A DNA stretch of 54,713 nucleotides from Candidatus Multiplicimicrobium inquinatum (GTDB lineage: Bacteria > Omnitrophota > Omnitrophia > Omnitrophales > Aquincolibacteriaceae): contig DDUN01000018.1 in assembly GCA_002344825.1 (NCBI GenBank), forward strand, positions 1 through 54,713. The letters are read 5' to 3'. The notes under the pieces are model-generated. The model had not been told where the DNA came from and searched no databases. It saw only the letters and a program-made list of their open reading frames with translations. Numbering within the stretch: the stretch's first letter is position 1; each line of letters begins with the position of its first letter. Below, piece by piece: positions 38,556-46,938 of the stretch. A program made the position numbers and the translations under genes.

Positions 38556-41133
38556 AGCGTCGAACAGTTTTTTCCGCTTCAACCGCAATAAAAACAATCG
38601 TAGCAATCAACAGCACCGCGCCAAGTTCTCTCCAACTCAAAGGCGAAGTCTCAAAAATTTGATTTAAAAAGGGAACATAAAGTGTCGCCAATTGAAGCGC
38701 GAAGGTAACGCTGACTGCGCCGAACAAAGGCAGGTTGGAAAAAATCCCCTGCTTGAAAAGAGACTCCGTATCCGAGCGGATCGAAATAACATGCGCAAGC
38801 TGACAAAAGCAAAGCACGGTAAAGGCAATGGATCTCCAATTTTCATATTCATGTGCAATGAGCCAGGCTTGGCTGCCCAAAGTCAGCGCTGCCATAAGCG
38901 CACCCATGACAAGGACATGCCATCCTAAGCCGCGGGCAAAAAGCCCTTCATCCGGCTTACGCGGCGGCCGGCTCATGGCGTTTTTTTCACCCGGCTCAGC
39001 GACCAAAGCCAACCCCGGCAAACCGTCCGTCAGCAAATTAATCCATAAAATTTGAATCGGAATAAAAGGAATCGGAAGTCCCAGAAAAGGCGCGGTAAAA
39101 ATAATCAAAACTTCAGCCGAGTTAGTTGTGACGGCATATTTAATAAACCGCCGCATATTGTCGTAAATTTTTCGGCCTTCTTCCACGGCTTGCACAATGG
39201 TGGCAAAATTGTCGTCTAACAAAACCATTGAGCTGGCTTCTTTTGCCACATCCGTGCCCGTTACGCCCATGGCAACTCCGATATCCGCGCGCTTTAGCGC
39301 CGGCGCGTCATTCACCCCGTCGCCGGTCATCGCCACAAATTCTCCCTTTGCTTGCAGAGCTTCCACAATTTTTAATTTTTGATCGGGTGAAACCCGCGCG
39401 TAAACCCGGATATTTCCGACGCGCCGACTAAGTTCTTCCGTAGAAATCTGCGCCAGTTCAGGTCCCGCCATCACCTCGCGCCCTTCTTCTAAAATTCCAA
39501 GCCTCTCCGCGATGGTTTTGGCCGTGCTGGGATGATCTCCGGTAATCATCACGGGGATAATGCCGGCAGTTTTACAAGCCGCAACCGCTTTCCGTGCTTC
39601 TTCACGCGGCGGATCAAAAATCCCGACCATTCCCAGAAAAACAAGATTTGATTCAATGTCCTGAACCACTTTAAGGTCAGGCAAGGCATCCCAAGTTCTC
39701 ATGGCTAGCGCCAAAACACGCAAACCATCCACCGCCATTTTTTCAGAAATGGGATTAAGCAAGCTTTGACTCACAAGCGGACCGGGTGTGGATTTTTCAA
39801 AAATAATTTCAGCCGCGCCCTTGGTGTAGGAAATAATTTTTCCGTCCGCGGCTTTATGAAAAGTGGTCATACATTTCCGTTCAGAATCAAAAGGTAGCTC
39901 AGCTATGCGCGGAAATTTTTTATCCGCTTCCGTTTTTTCAAACCCTCCGGCGCGCGCGGCTTCAAACAAAGCCACCTCCGTTGGGTCTCCTAAAACCGCT
40001 CCGTTTTCCTGTGCTGTTGCATCATTACAAAGCGCCATCGCAGTCAGAAAATCCGGAGAAAGTCCGGCAACGCTTCCGCCTTGAATCAGTTTTCCTTCCT
40101 CGTAAAATTCCTCTGCCCGCATGCGGTTGAGTGTCAGCGTCCCGGTTTTATCCGTGCAGATGTAAGTCACTGATCCCAGCGTTTCAACCGCGGGTAATTT
40201 TTTAACCAAAGCTTTTTTGCTCACCAAACGTTTGGCACCGAGCGCCAATGAAATTGTAATCACCGCGGGCAATGATTCCGGAATCGCCGCCACCGCCAAA
40301 CTAATCGCGGTCATCAGCATCAAAAAAAATTCTTCGCCCCGCAGCATTCCCGTAATAAAAACAACGGCGCAAATCACCATCGCCGCCCATGACAAGCTTT
40401 TCCCGAGACGCGTTAATCTTTTTTGAAGCGGTGTCGGCATTCTTTCGGTTGATCCCAGCGATGCCGCAATTTTTCCGAACTCCGTTTTCATCCCCGTGTC
40501 CGCGACAACGCCCAAACCGCGGCCATAAGTCACAGTCGTGCCTTTGTAAGCCATATTTTTCCGGTCGCCGAGCGGAATCTCGCCTTCAGCGCGGATCGCC
40601 TCTGTTTTCTTTTCAACGGGCATCGACTCGCCCGTCAGCGCGGATTCATCGGCTTTCAACTGCGCCACTTCCATTAAGCGAAGATCGGCCGGAACAATGC
40701 GTCCGGCTTCAAGCATCACAATGTCGCCGGGAACAAGCTCCGCGGCGGGAATCACTTTTTTTTGATTGGCGCGCAAAACATCCGCCGTGGGCGATGACAT
40801 GGCTTTCAGTGCTTCCATCGCCTTCTCGGCGCGGAACTCTTGAATAAAGCCGATCACCGCGTTTAAAACAACGATGATCAGAATAACGATGGAGTCTTTG
40901 TAATGTCCCAGAAATGCGGATAAAAGAGACGCACCTAAAAGCACGAGAATCATAAAGTCCGTAAACTGATCAAAAAACATTCGGAAGGGGCTGTGCTTTT
41001 TTCCAGAGACTAGGGAGTTTGCTCCGTGGATTGCAGTGCGGCGGACAGCCTCGTCCGGATGAAGCCCTTGGGGCGTCGCTTCCAAATGCGCGAGAACTTC
41101 CTGGTGAGTTGCGGAATGCCAACCTTGCTTCAT
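38545..41133 (-). CDS. Calcium-type P-type ATPase (PacL/SERCA-like)
   Basis: 862 aa, P2-type cation pump. An N-terminal cation-ATPase domain starts at MKQGWHSATHQEVLAHLEA. The actuator loop is TGES in ALTGESMPVEKKT, the phospho-Asp is in VTYICTDKTGTLTLNRM, KGAAE lies in the nucleotide-binding domain, and MTGDGVNDAPALKRADIGVAMG forms the hinge. M4 has AAIPESLPAVI, the PEGLP-like site of Ca2+ pumps. Substrate is probably Ca2+, with Mn2+ or Mg2+ possible. Shine-Dalgarno GGAGGG. Confidence 0.94.
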   Translation of the reverse strand: MKQGWHSATHQEVLAHLEATPQGLHPDEAVRRTAIHGANSLVSGKKHSPFRMFFDQFTDFMILVLLGASLLSAFLGHYKDSIVILIIVVLNAVIGFIQEFRAEKAMEALKAMSSPTADVLRANQKKVIPAAELVPGDIVMLEAGRIVPADLRLMEVAQLKADESALTGESMPVEKKTEAIRAEGEIPLGDRKNMAYKGTTVTYGRGLGVVADTGMKTEFGKIAASLGSTERMPTPLQKRLTRLGKSLSWAAMVICAVVFITGMLRGEEFFLMLMTAISLAVAAIPESLPAVITISLALGAKRLVSKKALVKKLPAVETLGSVTYICTDKTGTLTLNRMRAEEFYEEGKLIQGGSVAGLSPDFLTAMALCNDATAQENGAVLGDPTEVALFEAARAGGFEKTEADKKFPRIAELPFDSERKCMTTFHKAADGKIISYTKGAAEIIFEKSTPGPLVSQSLLNPISEKMAVDGLRVLALAMRTWDALPDLKVVQDIESNLVFLGMVGIFDPPREEARKAVAACKTAGIIPVMITGDHPSTAKTIAERLGILEEGREVMAGPELAQISTEELSRRVGNIRVYARVSPDQKLKIVEALQAKGEFVAMTGDGVNDAPALKRADIGVAMGVTGTDVAKEASSMVLLDDNFATIVQAVEEGRKIYDNMRRFIKYAVTTNSAEVLIIFTAPFLGLPIPFIPIQILWINLLTDGLPGLALVAEPGEKNAMSRPPRKPDEGLFARGLGWHVLVMGALMAALTLGSQAWLIAHEYENWRSIAFTVLCFCQLAHVISIRSDTESLFKQGIFSNLPLFGAVSVTFALQLATLYVPFLNQIFETSPLSWRELGAVLLIATIVFIAVEAEKTVRRSKK

Positions 41134-41185
41134 ATCCCTCCGTTACCCGCTTCGAACCGATCCGCGGATAGACAACCGGGTTGGT

Positions 41186-42409
41186 TTAATCGGAAAGTAA
41201 ACCTGTCTTACAAACTTCGGCGTATTTTTTGGCACTTTCGCGAATCGTGCGCTTTTGCGTTTTGTAGTCCATTTCGATCAAACCAAAACGCGGGCCATAA
41301 CCATGCGCCCATTCAAAATTATCAAGCAAAGACCAATAAAGATAACCCACGACTTTGGCGCCTTTTTGCATCGCATCATGAATAGTCGCGAGGTGAATCT
41401 TGATAAACTCCCAGCGCTGAGCATCATCCGCGGCACAAATTCCGTTCTCGGTAATCATAATGGGAGTATCATATTTCCTGAGCTGTAAAAGCAGCTCATG
41501 CAACCCTTGCGGATAAATATCCCAGCCGAGAAAATTTTTGTCGGACGGAAAATCAGGATGCCCCGCGCTGCACTCCATCACAAACTTTTTCGGGCACCAG
41601 CTCTTTAAATCCACCAATTGCCGTGAATAATAATTCACTCCGATAAAGTCAAGCGCATTGGCTCTTTGAAGCGCGTTTAAAATTCTCAAATTAAACCAAT
41701 AGTTCCGAAACTTGGCCGAAACACGGTTAATCCATTTCTGATTGCAAGGCACAACCGAAGTGACGTGCTGCGAAATGCTGATCGCCGGTTTTTTCAACCC
41801 CTGCCCTTGATAAATTTTATTCATCGCTCGATATGCCGCGATATGTCCGGCAACCATATTGTGCTCAACCGCCCAAGCCGCCAAAAAAGATGTTTTCTGA
41901 GGCGGCCACCAGCCCAAAATAAAAGAATGCGAAATATAAATCGTGGGCTCGTTGATCGTAATCCAGTAATGAACATGCTTCGCGAGACCCTTGACGACAA
42001 ACTCACAATAGCGTTGAAAAAGCGCAACAACTTTTTTGTTTTCCCAGCCACCCTGTTCACTCAGCCAAATGGGGTTAGTAAAATGATGCAGTGTCACCAT
42101 CGGCTCAATGCCGCGCGCGCGCAACGCCAAAATAACATCAATGTAATGTTTCAGCTCCTTTTCAGAAAACTCGCCTTCTTTGGGCTCAATGCGCGCCCAT
42201 TCAATCGACAACCGATGCGCCTGATGGTTCATGCTCTTAGCGAGATCGAAATCTTGCTCATAAACTTGATAGTGGTTACATGCCGTGCCGGAAGGCTCCT
42301 TACCCGCCTTTATTTCCCAAGGCCACCAGTCGGAGTTGGAATTGCCGCCTTCCACCTGATAAGCGGCCGCGGCGGCACCCCAAATAAAATCTTTCGGAAA
42401 TTGAATCAT
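41186..42409 (-). CDS. GH1 family glycosidase (beta-glucosidase/galactosidase-like)
   Basis: 407 aa, TIM-barrel retaining glycosidase. Motifs are FPKDFIWGAAAAAYQVEG at the N-terminus, the acid/base Glu in WITINEPTIY, and the nucleophile Glu in PIMITENGICAADD; the C-terminal YWSLLDNFEWAHGYGPRFGLIEMDY is diagnostic for GH1. There is no signal peptide, so it acts in the cytoplasm. Divergent from the flippase gene 64 bp away, perhaps sharing a regulatory region. Confidence 0.95.
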   Translation of the reverse strand: MIQFPKDFIWGAAAAAYQVEGGNSNSDWWPWEIKAGKEPSGTACNHYQVYEQDFDLAKSMNHQAHRLSIEWARIEPKEGEFSEKELKHYIDVILALRARGIEPMVTLHHFTNPIWLSEQGGWENKKVVALFQRYCEFVVKGLAKHVHYWITINEPTIYISHSFILGWWPPQKTSFLAAWAVEHNMVAGHIAAYRAMNKIYQGQGLKKPAISISQHVTSVVPCNQKWINRVSAKFRNYWFNLRILNALQRANALDFIGVNYYSRQLVDLKSWCPKKFVMECSAGHPDFPSDKNFLGWDIYPQGLHELLLQLRKYDTPIMITENGICAADDAQRWEFIKIHLATIHDAMQKGAKVVGYLYWSLLDNFEWAHGYGPRFGLIEMDYKTQKRTIRESAKKYAEVCKTGLLSD

Positions 42410-42472
42410 AAATAAAACCCTTTAAGTGCAAATAATATAGAGAAATATGCCGATTAAGCCGAAAATAATGGC

Positions 42473-43759
42473 ATGAGATTTCTATTTAATCAAATCAAAA
42501 AAACATACGGCTTGGCGGAGCCCGAAGAGCGCAAGGCCGTCCTTAACAATTTCGCCTTCCTTTCAGCATTGCAAGCCATAACTTATCTTTTACCTGCTTT
42601 ACTGCTCCCTTATCTTTTTCGGGTACTTGGGCCGGATAAATTTGGACTTTTGGCTTTCGCGCAGGCATTTTCGCAATACTTCATCATTCTAACCGACTAC
42701 GGCTTCAATATTTCCGCTACCAAAGAAATTTCCGTCAGGCATCAGGAACCAGCCCTCATTAATAAAACCTTCCATGCTGTTATGACCATTAAAGTGTTTC
42801 TGCTGGCGCTCAGCGCCGCGATTTTATTAGCAACGGTTTTATGGGTTCCCCGCTTTCAAGCGGATTGGCTGGTTTATGTTTTAAGCTTCGGCACAGTCGC
42901 AGGCAGCGCTCTTTTTCCACATTGGTTTTTTCAGGGAATTGAAAAAATGAAGCCCATCGCGGATCTCAATATTTTCGGAGGCGTTTTAAGCACAGTGCTG
43001 ATTTTTGCTTTGGTTCATTCGCCTGAAGACTATTTATTGGTTCCGCTCATTCAATCCGCGGTTTTAATCACAACCGGACTTTGGGGGCAATATCTTGTCC
43101 TGCAAATCTTAAAAGTCCCCTTCCGTTTTCCGCCCTGGGCAGACCTTAAAAAAGAATTATCCGCGGGCTGGCATGTTTTTATTTCGGTGCTCGCCATTAA
43201 CGCTTACACCACCACGCGCATTTTTGCCGTCGGTCTTTTCACAAACAACACACTCACCGGACTCTATTCCGCGGGAGAAAAAATAGCGGGCTTATTTCAA
43301 ACGTTTCCGCTCATGCCCTTTTCACAAGCGCTATTCCCGCGCCTCAGCAAAATTTTTCACAAAAACAAAACGCGCGCGTTTGACTTCATGGAGAACATCC
43401 AGCGCATTACCGTTGCCATCTCTTTAATTTGCATTCCGATCGGATTTGTTTTTGCACCGGTCATTGTGCGCGTTCTGTGCGGAAACTATTTTCAGGAAGC
43501 GATCTGGACGCTAAGAATTATTTTAATCTCGGTTCTTCTGGTAGGATCAAATGCTTTCCGCGTTCAATTTCTTCTCATCGCGGGACGCCCTGATCTTTAC
43601 GCCAAAATCCACATTTTAGCGGCTGGCTTCGGTCTGCCTTTATTGCTGGGAATGACGATTACTTACTCGTATTTGGGCGCAGCCATGTCAACCATCGCGA
43701 TTGAATTCGGTATTTTCCTGCTCACAATTATTGCCATCAAAAAAGTTCGTTTAAAGTAA
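42473..43759 (+). CDS. Polysaccharide flippase, Wzx/RfbX-type
   Basis: 428 aa with about 12 transmembrane segments. The N-terminal PALLLPYLFRVLGPDKFGLLAFAQAFSQYFIILTDYGFN is typical of the MOP flippase superfamily (RfbX branch), which moves undecaprenyl-linked sugar units across the inner membrane. FMENIQRITVAISLICIPIGF follows in the second half. No glycan cluster sits directly beside it; the glycosyltransferase/PEGA genes lie 9 kb away. Terminator at 43814-43852. Confidence 0.9.
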   Translation: MRFLFNQIKKTYGLAEPEERKAVLNNFAFLSALQAITYLLPALLLPYLFRVLGPDKFGLLAFAQAFSQYFIILTDYGFNISATKEISVRHQEPALINKTFHAVMTIKVFLLALSAAILLATVLWVPRFQADWLVYVLSFGTVAGSALFPHWFFQGIEKMKPIADLNIFGGVLSTVLIFALVHSPEDYLLVPLIQSAVLITTGLWGQYLVLQILKVPFRFPPWADLKKELSAGWHVFISVLAINAYTTTRIFAVGLFTNNTLTGLYSAGEKIAGLFQTFPLMPFSQALFPRLSKIFHKNKTRAFDFMENIQRITVAISLICIPIGFVFAPVIVRVLCGNYFQEAIWTLRIILISVLLVGSNAFRVQFLLIAGRPDLYAKIHILAAGFGLPLLLGMTITYSYLGAAMSTIAIEFGIFLLTIIAIKKVRLK

Positions 43760-43813
43760 GCCTCTTATTTTACCGCATTTCGATTTAAATCTTAGATTGG
43801 TGCTTGCAGAAAA

Positions 43814-43852
43814 AGGCCCGCTTAATTTTTTTGAATCAAGCGGGCTTTTTTG
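43814..43852 (+). terminator. Terminator after the flippase gene
   Basis: GCCCGCTT / AAGCGGGC stem with a 14-nt loop, followed by six T. Confidence 0.85.
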
Positions 43853-43887
43853 AGATTCAGATCAAGAATATCAACGACAGCAAATGA

Positions 43888-44289
43888 TCATGTTCCCCCG
43901 CCATCACCGATGAGTGTGGCGCCGTCATGCCCAATAAGCGTTCCGCCGCCGTCACCAATCAAACTCGCGCGGTTCGCGTTACCTGCAATCTGCGATTGGT
44001 TATAAGCCGAATTGACTGACGCTGCAGTAGGCATGGCTTGGGTGTAAGTCGGGTTGCGGGCGAAATAACCCCGCACAGCGCGCTTGAGCTGCGTGTAATC
44101 GCTCCATTGCCCGCCATTGAAGTTGTAAATATTACATTCACCCGATTCACCGCTGGCATTCGGCGCACGTCCGGCCACTTCCGTAATCGCCTGGGTCACC
44201 CAAGGATCACGGCACGTGCCGGCTTGCGCGATTTGCGCCACAGCCAAAACCGCAAAGACCATTAAAGCAACCGTCTTCAAAATTGACAT
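43888..44289 (-). CDS. Small secreted protein with a GDGGGT-type repeat tail
   Basis: 133 aa from ATG 44289, with AGGAGT Shine-Dalgarno; the upstream frame (from 44337) lacks one. Signal peptide MSILKTVALMVFAVLAVAQIAQA. The mature part starts GTCRDPWVTQAITEVAGRAPNASGESGECN, with a likely disulfide pair, then WSDYTQLKRAVRGYF. The last 25 residues are three near-identical 8-residue units (SLIGDGGG, TLIGHDGA, TLIGDGGG) plus a final Thr. Family uncertain. The repeated glycine-rich end resembles short beta-roll segments. Confidence 0.78.
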   Translation of the reverse strand: MSILKTVALMVFAVLAVAQIAQAGTCRDPWVTQAITEVAGRAPNASGESGECNIYNFNGGQWSDYTQLKRAVRGYFARNPTYTQAMPTAASVNSAYNQSQIAGNANRASLIGDGGGTLIGHDGATLIGDGGGT

Positions 44290-44486
44290 GCGTATACTCC
44301 TATGCTGATTGTGATAAGCGAAAGCGAGACGACTCATGCTACAGCTGTTTTACATAATTCGGAAAAAAATATCACGGCAACGATGAGGACCGCCCGGCGG
44401 GCAGAAGGGACAGCGCGAAACTCGTTCCGCCTTAGGCGGATAAATATCACTATGTGGCTTGATCCTTACAAAATCGCAACGCGAGC

Positions 44487-44933
44487 TTAAACACCGATAT
44501 CCTCATTCCAAAGCTCCGGACGCGCACGGATAAAATCACGCATGAGATGTTTGCACTCTTCGGATTCAACGTTGATCAACTGCACGCCCCGGCTCTGGGA
44601 ATAGTCTTCGGGACCTTTGAAAGTCTGATTTTCTCCGATGACAACCACGGGGATTTTGTAGAGAAGAATCGTACCGGTGCACATATCACAGGGTGAAAGC
44701 GTGGAATAAATCACGCACTTTTGATAATCAGCGGCTTTGAGCCGGCCCGCGTTTTCCAAGCAATCCATTTCCGCATGTAATGTTGGCGATTTTTTCTGTA
44801 CACGTCGGTTGTGCCCACGGCCGATAATCTCACCCTCTTTGACCAGCACGGAACCGATCGGGATGCCGCCTTCGGCAAGACCCTTGCGCGCTTCTTCGAT
44901 CGCGGCTTTCATAAACTTTTCGTGTAAGCTCAT
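44487..44933 (-). CDS. Cytosine deaminase of the yeast Fcy1 type
   Basis: 148 aa, zinc-dependent deaminase converting cytosine to uracil. Zinc ligands are in TLHAEMDCLENAGR (HAE) and LSPCDMC (PCxxC). The order GGIPIGSVLVKEGEIIGRGHNRR, TLSPCDMCTGTILLYKIPVVVIGEN and the end RPELWNEDIG closely follow yeast cytosine deaminase (about 158 aa) rather than E. coli CodA or TadA. Shine-Dalgarno GGGGGAG. It allows salvage of pyrimidine bases. In bacteria this type is less common; its presence may reflect transfer. Confidence 0.88.
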   Translation of the reverse strand: MSLHEKFMKAAIEEARKGLAEGGIPIGSVLVKEGEIIGRGHNRRVQKKSPTLHAEMDCLENAGRLKAADYQKCVIYSTLSPCDMCTGTILLYKIPVVVIGENQTFKGPEDYSQSRGVQLINVESEECKHLMRDFIRARPELWNEDIGV

Positions 44934-44948
44934 AACTCCCCCTGCCTT

Positions 44949-45845
44949 CTAAATCAATCCTTTGAAAGAAATACCGCGATAAATTGCGAGATGATCCTGA
45001 TGCTGAAAAAGAGGTTTCTTTTTCTCAAAAAAATTCCTGTAAACATACTCGGTAATTTCCCGCCTTTGATCAAGCGTATATTGATGCACATGCGGATAAA
45101 GAAGAATCATCCAAATCACAGCCATGAATTCCTGAAAGTCATTTACAAAAAATTTGACGCGGCTGGTTTTGGAAACGATTTGAGATTTTTTAAAGACGGC
45201 ATCTTTTCGCAGTGCCGCCGCAAATCTGATTAAATCCTGGTTGTTGGTATGCCCGCAAAACTTTTTCGCAAAATGATTATAAAGCCATGTACTGCTGGTA
45301 GGATCGTCGCTTTTTGACGCCATAAGAACACAATACACCACGCCGGTCGGGGCCAAAAGCTCTCCGTACAAATTCCGGATTAAATCGCCCCATTTATCCT
45401 CTTCGCAGTAATACATAGAGTGCTGAAGCGCGACAAGCTCGATTTTTTTTCCGTGAAGTTTATTTTTAAAAAATTGTTGGGCTGGGGCAGGCTTCGAAAA
45501 AAGCTTGTTAAAATCTCCCTGCGCGGTAAAAACATTTTTGGTGTCCTGCCGACGCGCTCTTTCCTTAACCGCGGACAAGGCTTCTTTTTCGATATCAAGG
45601 AGATAAAGCCCGCCCTGAAAAGCCGTCTGTAAAATTCTAAACTGCGGTTCGTTGCTTGAGCCTATCGAAAGCGCGCGCATTGATCGCGCCAAAGGAAGAG
45701 ACTTTCCAAGCGTTCTTAAAATTTGAGCAAGCGTTTCGCCGATGTCGACTTTATCCCGGCTATGCCGCGACCAGATTTTATCCTGCCGCGACATTAACAA
45801 ATCTGAAACACGGACACCCGAATTAATTATTTTCTGAATCGACAC
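44949..45845 (-). CDS. Probable SAM-dependent methyltransferase
   Basis: 298 aa from GTG 45845, with a GGGAG Shine-Dalgarno. A weak class I methyltransferase fold is visible: MRALSIGSSNEPQFRILQT (motif I-like glycine stretch), GGLYLLDIEKEALSAVKERAR (motif II acidic residue) and NVFTAQGDFNKLF. The C-terminal part (FHQ-like, YPHVHQYTLDQRREITEYVY) is unlike known families. Substrate unknown. It precedes the cytosine deaminase gene by 15 bp, probably in one operon. Confidence 0.7.
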   Translation of the reverse strand: MSIQKIINSGVRVSDLLMSRQDKIWSRHSRDKVDIGETLAQILRTLGKSLPLARSMRALSIGSSNEPQFRILQTAFQGGLYLLDIEKEALSAVKERARRQDTKNVFTAQGDFNKLFSKPAPAQQFFKNKLHGKKIELVALQHSMYYCEEDKWGDLIRNLYGELLAPTGVVYCVLMASKSDDPTSSTWLYNHFAKKFCGHTNNQDLIRFAAALRKDAVFKKSQIVSKTSRVKFFVNDFQEFMAVIWMILLYPHVHQYTLDQRREITEYVYRNFFEKKKPLFQHQDHLAIYRGISFKGLI

Positions 45846-46023
45846 GCTTGATCTCCCTGCTTGATTTATTGACCTTTCAAATAATGATAGCAGATATTAA
45901 AAATTATGTGCAAAAGCGCTCTATTATTTCTTGCTTTTAGTTGCTATTTTTATTCTCATGGGGCAGTATTTGAATACAAATAACACAGCTATCTTCATTA
46001 CCCGATCAACAAAAGGACTTATG

Positions 46024-46524
46024 ATGAAAAAACAAATGGTTTGGTTATTCATGTTCTTGTTGGCAGGAACAAGTTTTTGTTTCACGAATCCCGCCTTTGC
46101 CGAAAATGACCCCGCTGATGCAGTCCAAGCCGCCGCGGATCAATTTTATGTCGCCTTGAATGCTATGTTCACAGGAGATTCCGAGCCGATGAAGGCTGTT
46201 TGGTCACACGCAGACGATGTAACCTACATGGGCCCCGCCGGTGGATTCCAAAAAGGATGGCTGAACATTCTTCCGATATGGGAAGAAACCGCAGCCATGA
46301 AACTGGGCGGCAAGGTGACTCCTGAGCATATGCAAATGACGCTCGGACAAGATGTTGCCATCACCCACAATTACGAAGTCGGAGAAAATTTTGACCAAGA
46401 CGGAAATCTCCAACAAGTTTCAATCCGGGCAACAAATATTTTCCGCAAAGAAGACGGCGAGTGGAAGATGATCGGTCATCATACGGATTTACTGCCTTAC
46501 CTCGAGAAGCAAACTGCGCAATAA
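46024..46524 (+). CDS. Secreted NTF2-like (SnoaL/DUF4440) protein
   Basis: 166 aa from ATG 46024, which has AAAGGA 6 nt upstream. The signal peptide ends FTNPAFAENDPADAV. The body is an NTF2-like cone: VQAAADQFYVALNAMFTGDSEPMKAVWSHADDVTYMGPAGGFQKGW, then DVAITHNYEVGENFD and NIFRKEDGEWKMIGHHTDL. It resembles SnoaL-like/SgcJ-type domains; a His and Asp in the pocket could be catalytic or only bind ligand. Two terminators follow. Confidence 0.85.
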   Translation: MKKQMVWLFMFLLAGTSFCFTNPAFAENDPADAVQAAADQFYVALNAMFTGDSEPMKAVWSHADDVTYMGPAGGFQKGWLNILPIWEETAAMKLGGKVTPEHMQMTLGQDVAITHNYEVGENFDQDGNLQQVSIRATNIFRKEDGEWKMIGHHTDLLPYLEKQTAQ

Positions 46525-46526
46525 AC

Positions 46527-46555
46527 TTACATTTTCTCTTCTTGAGAAAATGTAA
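46527..46555 (+). terminator. Hairpin after the NTF2-like gene
   Basis: TTACATTTTCTC / GAGAAAATGTAA, a 12-bp perfect stem with a TTCTT loop, 2 bp after the stop codon. The U-tract is weak. Confidence 0.65.
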
Positions 46556-46557
46556 TA

Positions 46558-46591
46558 AAGAAGCCCTAGGTTAAAACCTAGGGCTTCTTTT
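46558..46591. terminator. Strong terminator, also behind the duplicated tRNA end
   Basis: AAGAAGCCCTAGGTT / AACCTAGGGCTTCTT, a 15-bp perfect stem with a 2-nt loop, followed by TT on the plus strand. It serves both the NTF2-like gene (plus) and, on the minus strand, the region after the duplicated tRNA end. Confidence 0.8.
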
Positions 46592-46614
46592 CATATGCTC
46601 CCCCGCGTGGGATC
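46582..46614 (-). repeat. 33-bp duplicate of the tRNA-Asn 3' end
   Basis: Identical to 46775-46807. On the minus strand it reads GATCCCACGCGGGGGAGCA and the first bases of the terminator. It copies the last part of the T-arm and the acceptor strand of tRNA-Asn, as an attachment-site-like remnant would. Confidence 0.75.
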
Positions 46615-46774
46615 CTCTCCGTCATTACGAAAATGACTCCGAGCCCCTCGTTCACTTCCGGCCATGCTACTTATTCTTAAGCATGGCCTCATCCTCCCAA
46701 GAGTCGGCGTTCACTCGCTTCGATCCCACTTGGGTTAAGGACAGAATGAAAAAAGCCCCGAGGATAAACCTCGA
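46615..46774 (-). other. Folded segment between the duplicated tRNA ends
   Basis: No coding sequence. On the minus strand GTGGGATC (46720-46727) pairs with GATCCCAC at the duplicate. A central hairpin GGCCATGCT / AGCATGGCC and a second GTCATT / AATGAC lie inside. It contains the sequence AGTGAACG(C/A) twice. Confidence 0.5.
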
Positions 46775-46783
46775 GGCTTCTTT
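46750..46783 (-). terminator. Terminator of tRNA-Asn
   Basis: AAGCCTCGAGG / CCTCGGGGCTT stem (minus strand), followed by TTTT, 8 nt after the tRNA 3' end. Confidence 0.8.
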
Positions 46784-46790
46784 TCATATG

Positions 46791-46863
46791 CTCCCCCGCG
46801 TGGGATCGAACCACGGACACGGTGATTAACAGTCACCTGCTCTACCAGCTGAGCTACAGGGGA
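46791..46863 (-). tRNA. tRNA-Asn (anticodon GTT)
   Basis: 73 nt. Acceptor TCCCCTG / CGGGGGA, D-arm GCTC-GAGC, anticodon stem GGTGA / TCACC with CTGTTAA loop, and T-arm CGTGG-TTCGATC-CCACG. Anticodon GTT reads AAC/AAU. The CCA end is not encoded (the sequence continues GCATATG). Confidence 0.95.
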
Positions 46864-46938
46864 ATAAGTCCAATATTTCAAACTTTAAAGATCAAAACGA
46901 AGCGTCATTATAAGAATAACGCTTCCGGGGTCAACTGA

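Noticed and set aside
41765..42415. 216-codon frame opposite the GH1 gene
   Set aside because: Shadow frame; GH1 motifs are continuous on the other strand.
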